From Melanopsichium pennsylvanicum (lineage: Eukaryota; Basidiomycota; Ustilaginomycetes; Ustilaginales), in contig OAPG01000016.1 of the NCBI GenBank assembly GCA_900208305.1, positions 186,001-250,000 of the forward strand: 64,000 bases of DNA, written 5' to 3'. A program made the position numbers and the translations under genes. Of the stretch, positions 63,583 through 64,000 are shown piece by piece; the first letter of the stretch is position 1, and every line of letters starts with the position of its first letter. A model generated the notes under the pieces. The model was not told the DNA's origin, searched no databases, and was given only the letters and a program-made list of their open reading frames with translations.

Positions 63583-64000
63583 ATGTCGACGAAAAATACT
63601 ACTACGACCACTACTGCCTCGGTATCACCACCACCACCACCCGCAGCAGCAGCATCAGCAGCAGCCAACGCCGAGGATGTGGATGATTTGGATGATCTTG
63701 ATGGTTAGTTCATTCTGCGCTTACCACATTTATTCATTCATTCAATGTTCCAAAACTGACCTTTTTTTCCTCCGATCTCTTCTTTGTCGTCGGACTGCAA
63801 CTTGAATTTACGATATTCTCAGATGTGTTGGATGAGTTCAACGCAGCTTCTTCTTCGAGCACCAAACCTGCAACATCAGCACCACCAGCACCAGCTTCTA
63901 CGTCACAGCCACCTACAGAGCGCGCTCCAGTAGCTGCTGAGAAGGTGGGGCAAGTTGGTGATGATGATGCTGATCTGGACGATGTGCTTTCGCAAGATTT
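63583..64000 (+). CDS. PEX19: Peroxisomal biogenesis factor PEX19 (partial, 5' end)
   Basis: Two exons are in the window: 63583-63703 and 63826 to beyond the end, joined by a 122-bp intron with GTTAGT and CTCAG. The N-terminus is MSTKNTTTTTTASVSPPPPP, then Ala-rich, then EDVDDLDDLDDVLDEFN across the splice junction. A second acidic segment, DDADLDDVLSQDF, lies at the end. The D-D-L-D-D-V-L-D-E-F pattern is the N-terminal signature of PEX19, the cytosolic chaperone and import receptor for peroxisomal membrane proteins. It binds PEX3 through this region. The farnesylated C-terminal domain is outside the window. Confidence 0.85.

Overview
This 64 kb window looks like nuclear DNA of a basidiomycete, most likely a smut fungus or a close relative (Ustilaginomycotina). 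This rests on the look of the genes: many very long intronless ORFs, a minority with short GT-AG introns, pyrimidine-rich leaders, Ser/Pro/Gln-rich low-complexity proteins, and the set of conserved fungal families. No genome comparison could be run, so the species is not assigned. The sequence contains 25 supported protein-coding genes, two of them cut by the window edges. I recognised no rRNA, tRNA, CRISPR array or transposon.

Layout. 1-3.1 kb: the 5' end of a Sup35/eRF3 gene, OST2/DAD1 (3 exons) and Rho-GDI (5 exons). 3.9-8.5 kb: one unbroken 1511-codon ORF that joins three mitochondrial proteins, namely a DUF1640 inner-membrane coiled-coil protein, a gamma-butyrobetaine-hydroxylase-like dioxygenase and COX10 (heme O synthase). 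8.6-9.6 kb: an unrecognised two-exon gene. 9.6-13.9 kb: a gene-poor stretch. 13.9-16.7 kb: an orphan seven-helix membrane protein. 18-33 kb: a dense block with an FSP1/AIF-like oxidoreductase, SRP receptor beta, proteasome alpha6, an LEA/OM14-like protein, SNU66/SART1, a cystinosin-like PQ-loop protein, NIP7 and UTP14. 33.9-38.4 kb: a large RhoGAP protein. 39-39.3 kb: a long hexanucleotide microsatellite. 39.9-53.8 kb: a secreted protein with a degenerate M23-like fold, a tyrosine phosphatase, a kappa-class GST/DsbA-like protein, a CLYBL-like lyase, an aminotransferase, an ANY1-like PQ-loop protein, mitochondrial nuclease NUC1 and branched-chain ketoacid dehydrogenase E1-alpha. 53.8-58.3 kb: repeat-bearing intergenic DNA and a gene with about 100 consecutive glutamines. 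59-61.1 kb: a second fusion, ARG8 (acetylornithine aminotransferase) with a CBP6/UQCC2-like complex III assembly factor. 61.4-64 kb: a Gfo/Idh/MocA dehydrogenase and the 5' end of PEX19.

The most interesting signal is the pair of mitochondrial fusions. In both, separately known matrix or inner-membrane proteins are translated as one chain. Each junction carries a linker rich in Arg/Ser/Ala/Thr that resembles an internal mitochondrial presequence, and two of the three downstream modules (dioxygenase and CBP6) have no in-frame AUG of their own near the module start. The simplest reading is a polyprotein cut inside mitochondria by the processing peptidase (MPP). Precedents are yeast Arg5,6 and the fission yeast Cox15-ferredoxin and Rsm22-Cox11 fusions. 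In both fusions here the final module is a respiratory-chain assembly factor (COX10 for complex IV, CBP6 for complex III) placed behind metabolic or structural mitochondrial proteins.

Mitochondrial function recurs elsewhere in the window (OM14-like, CLYBL-like, NUC1, BCKDH E1-alpha), as does Rho signalling (Rho-GDI and RhoGAP). I see no operon-like logic beyond tight convergent and divergent packing.
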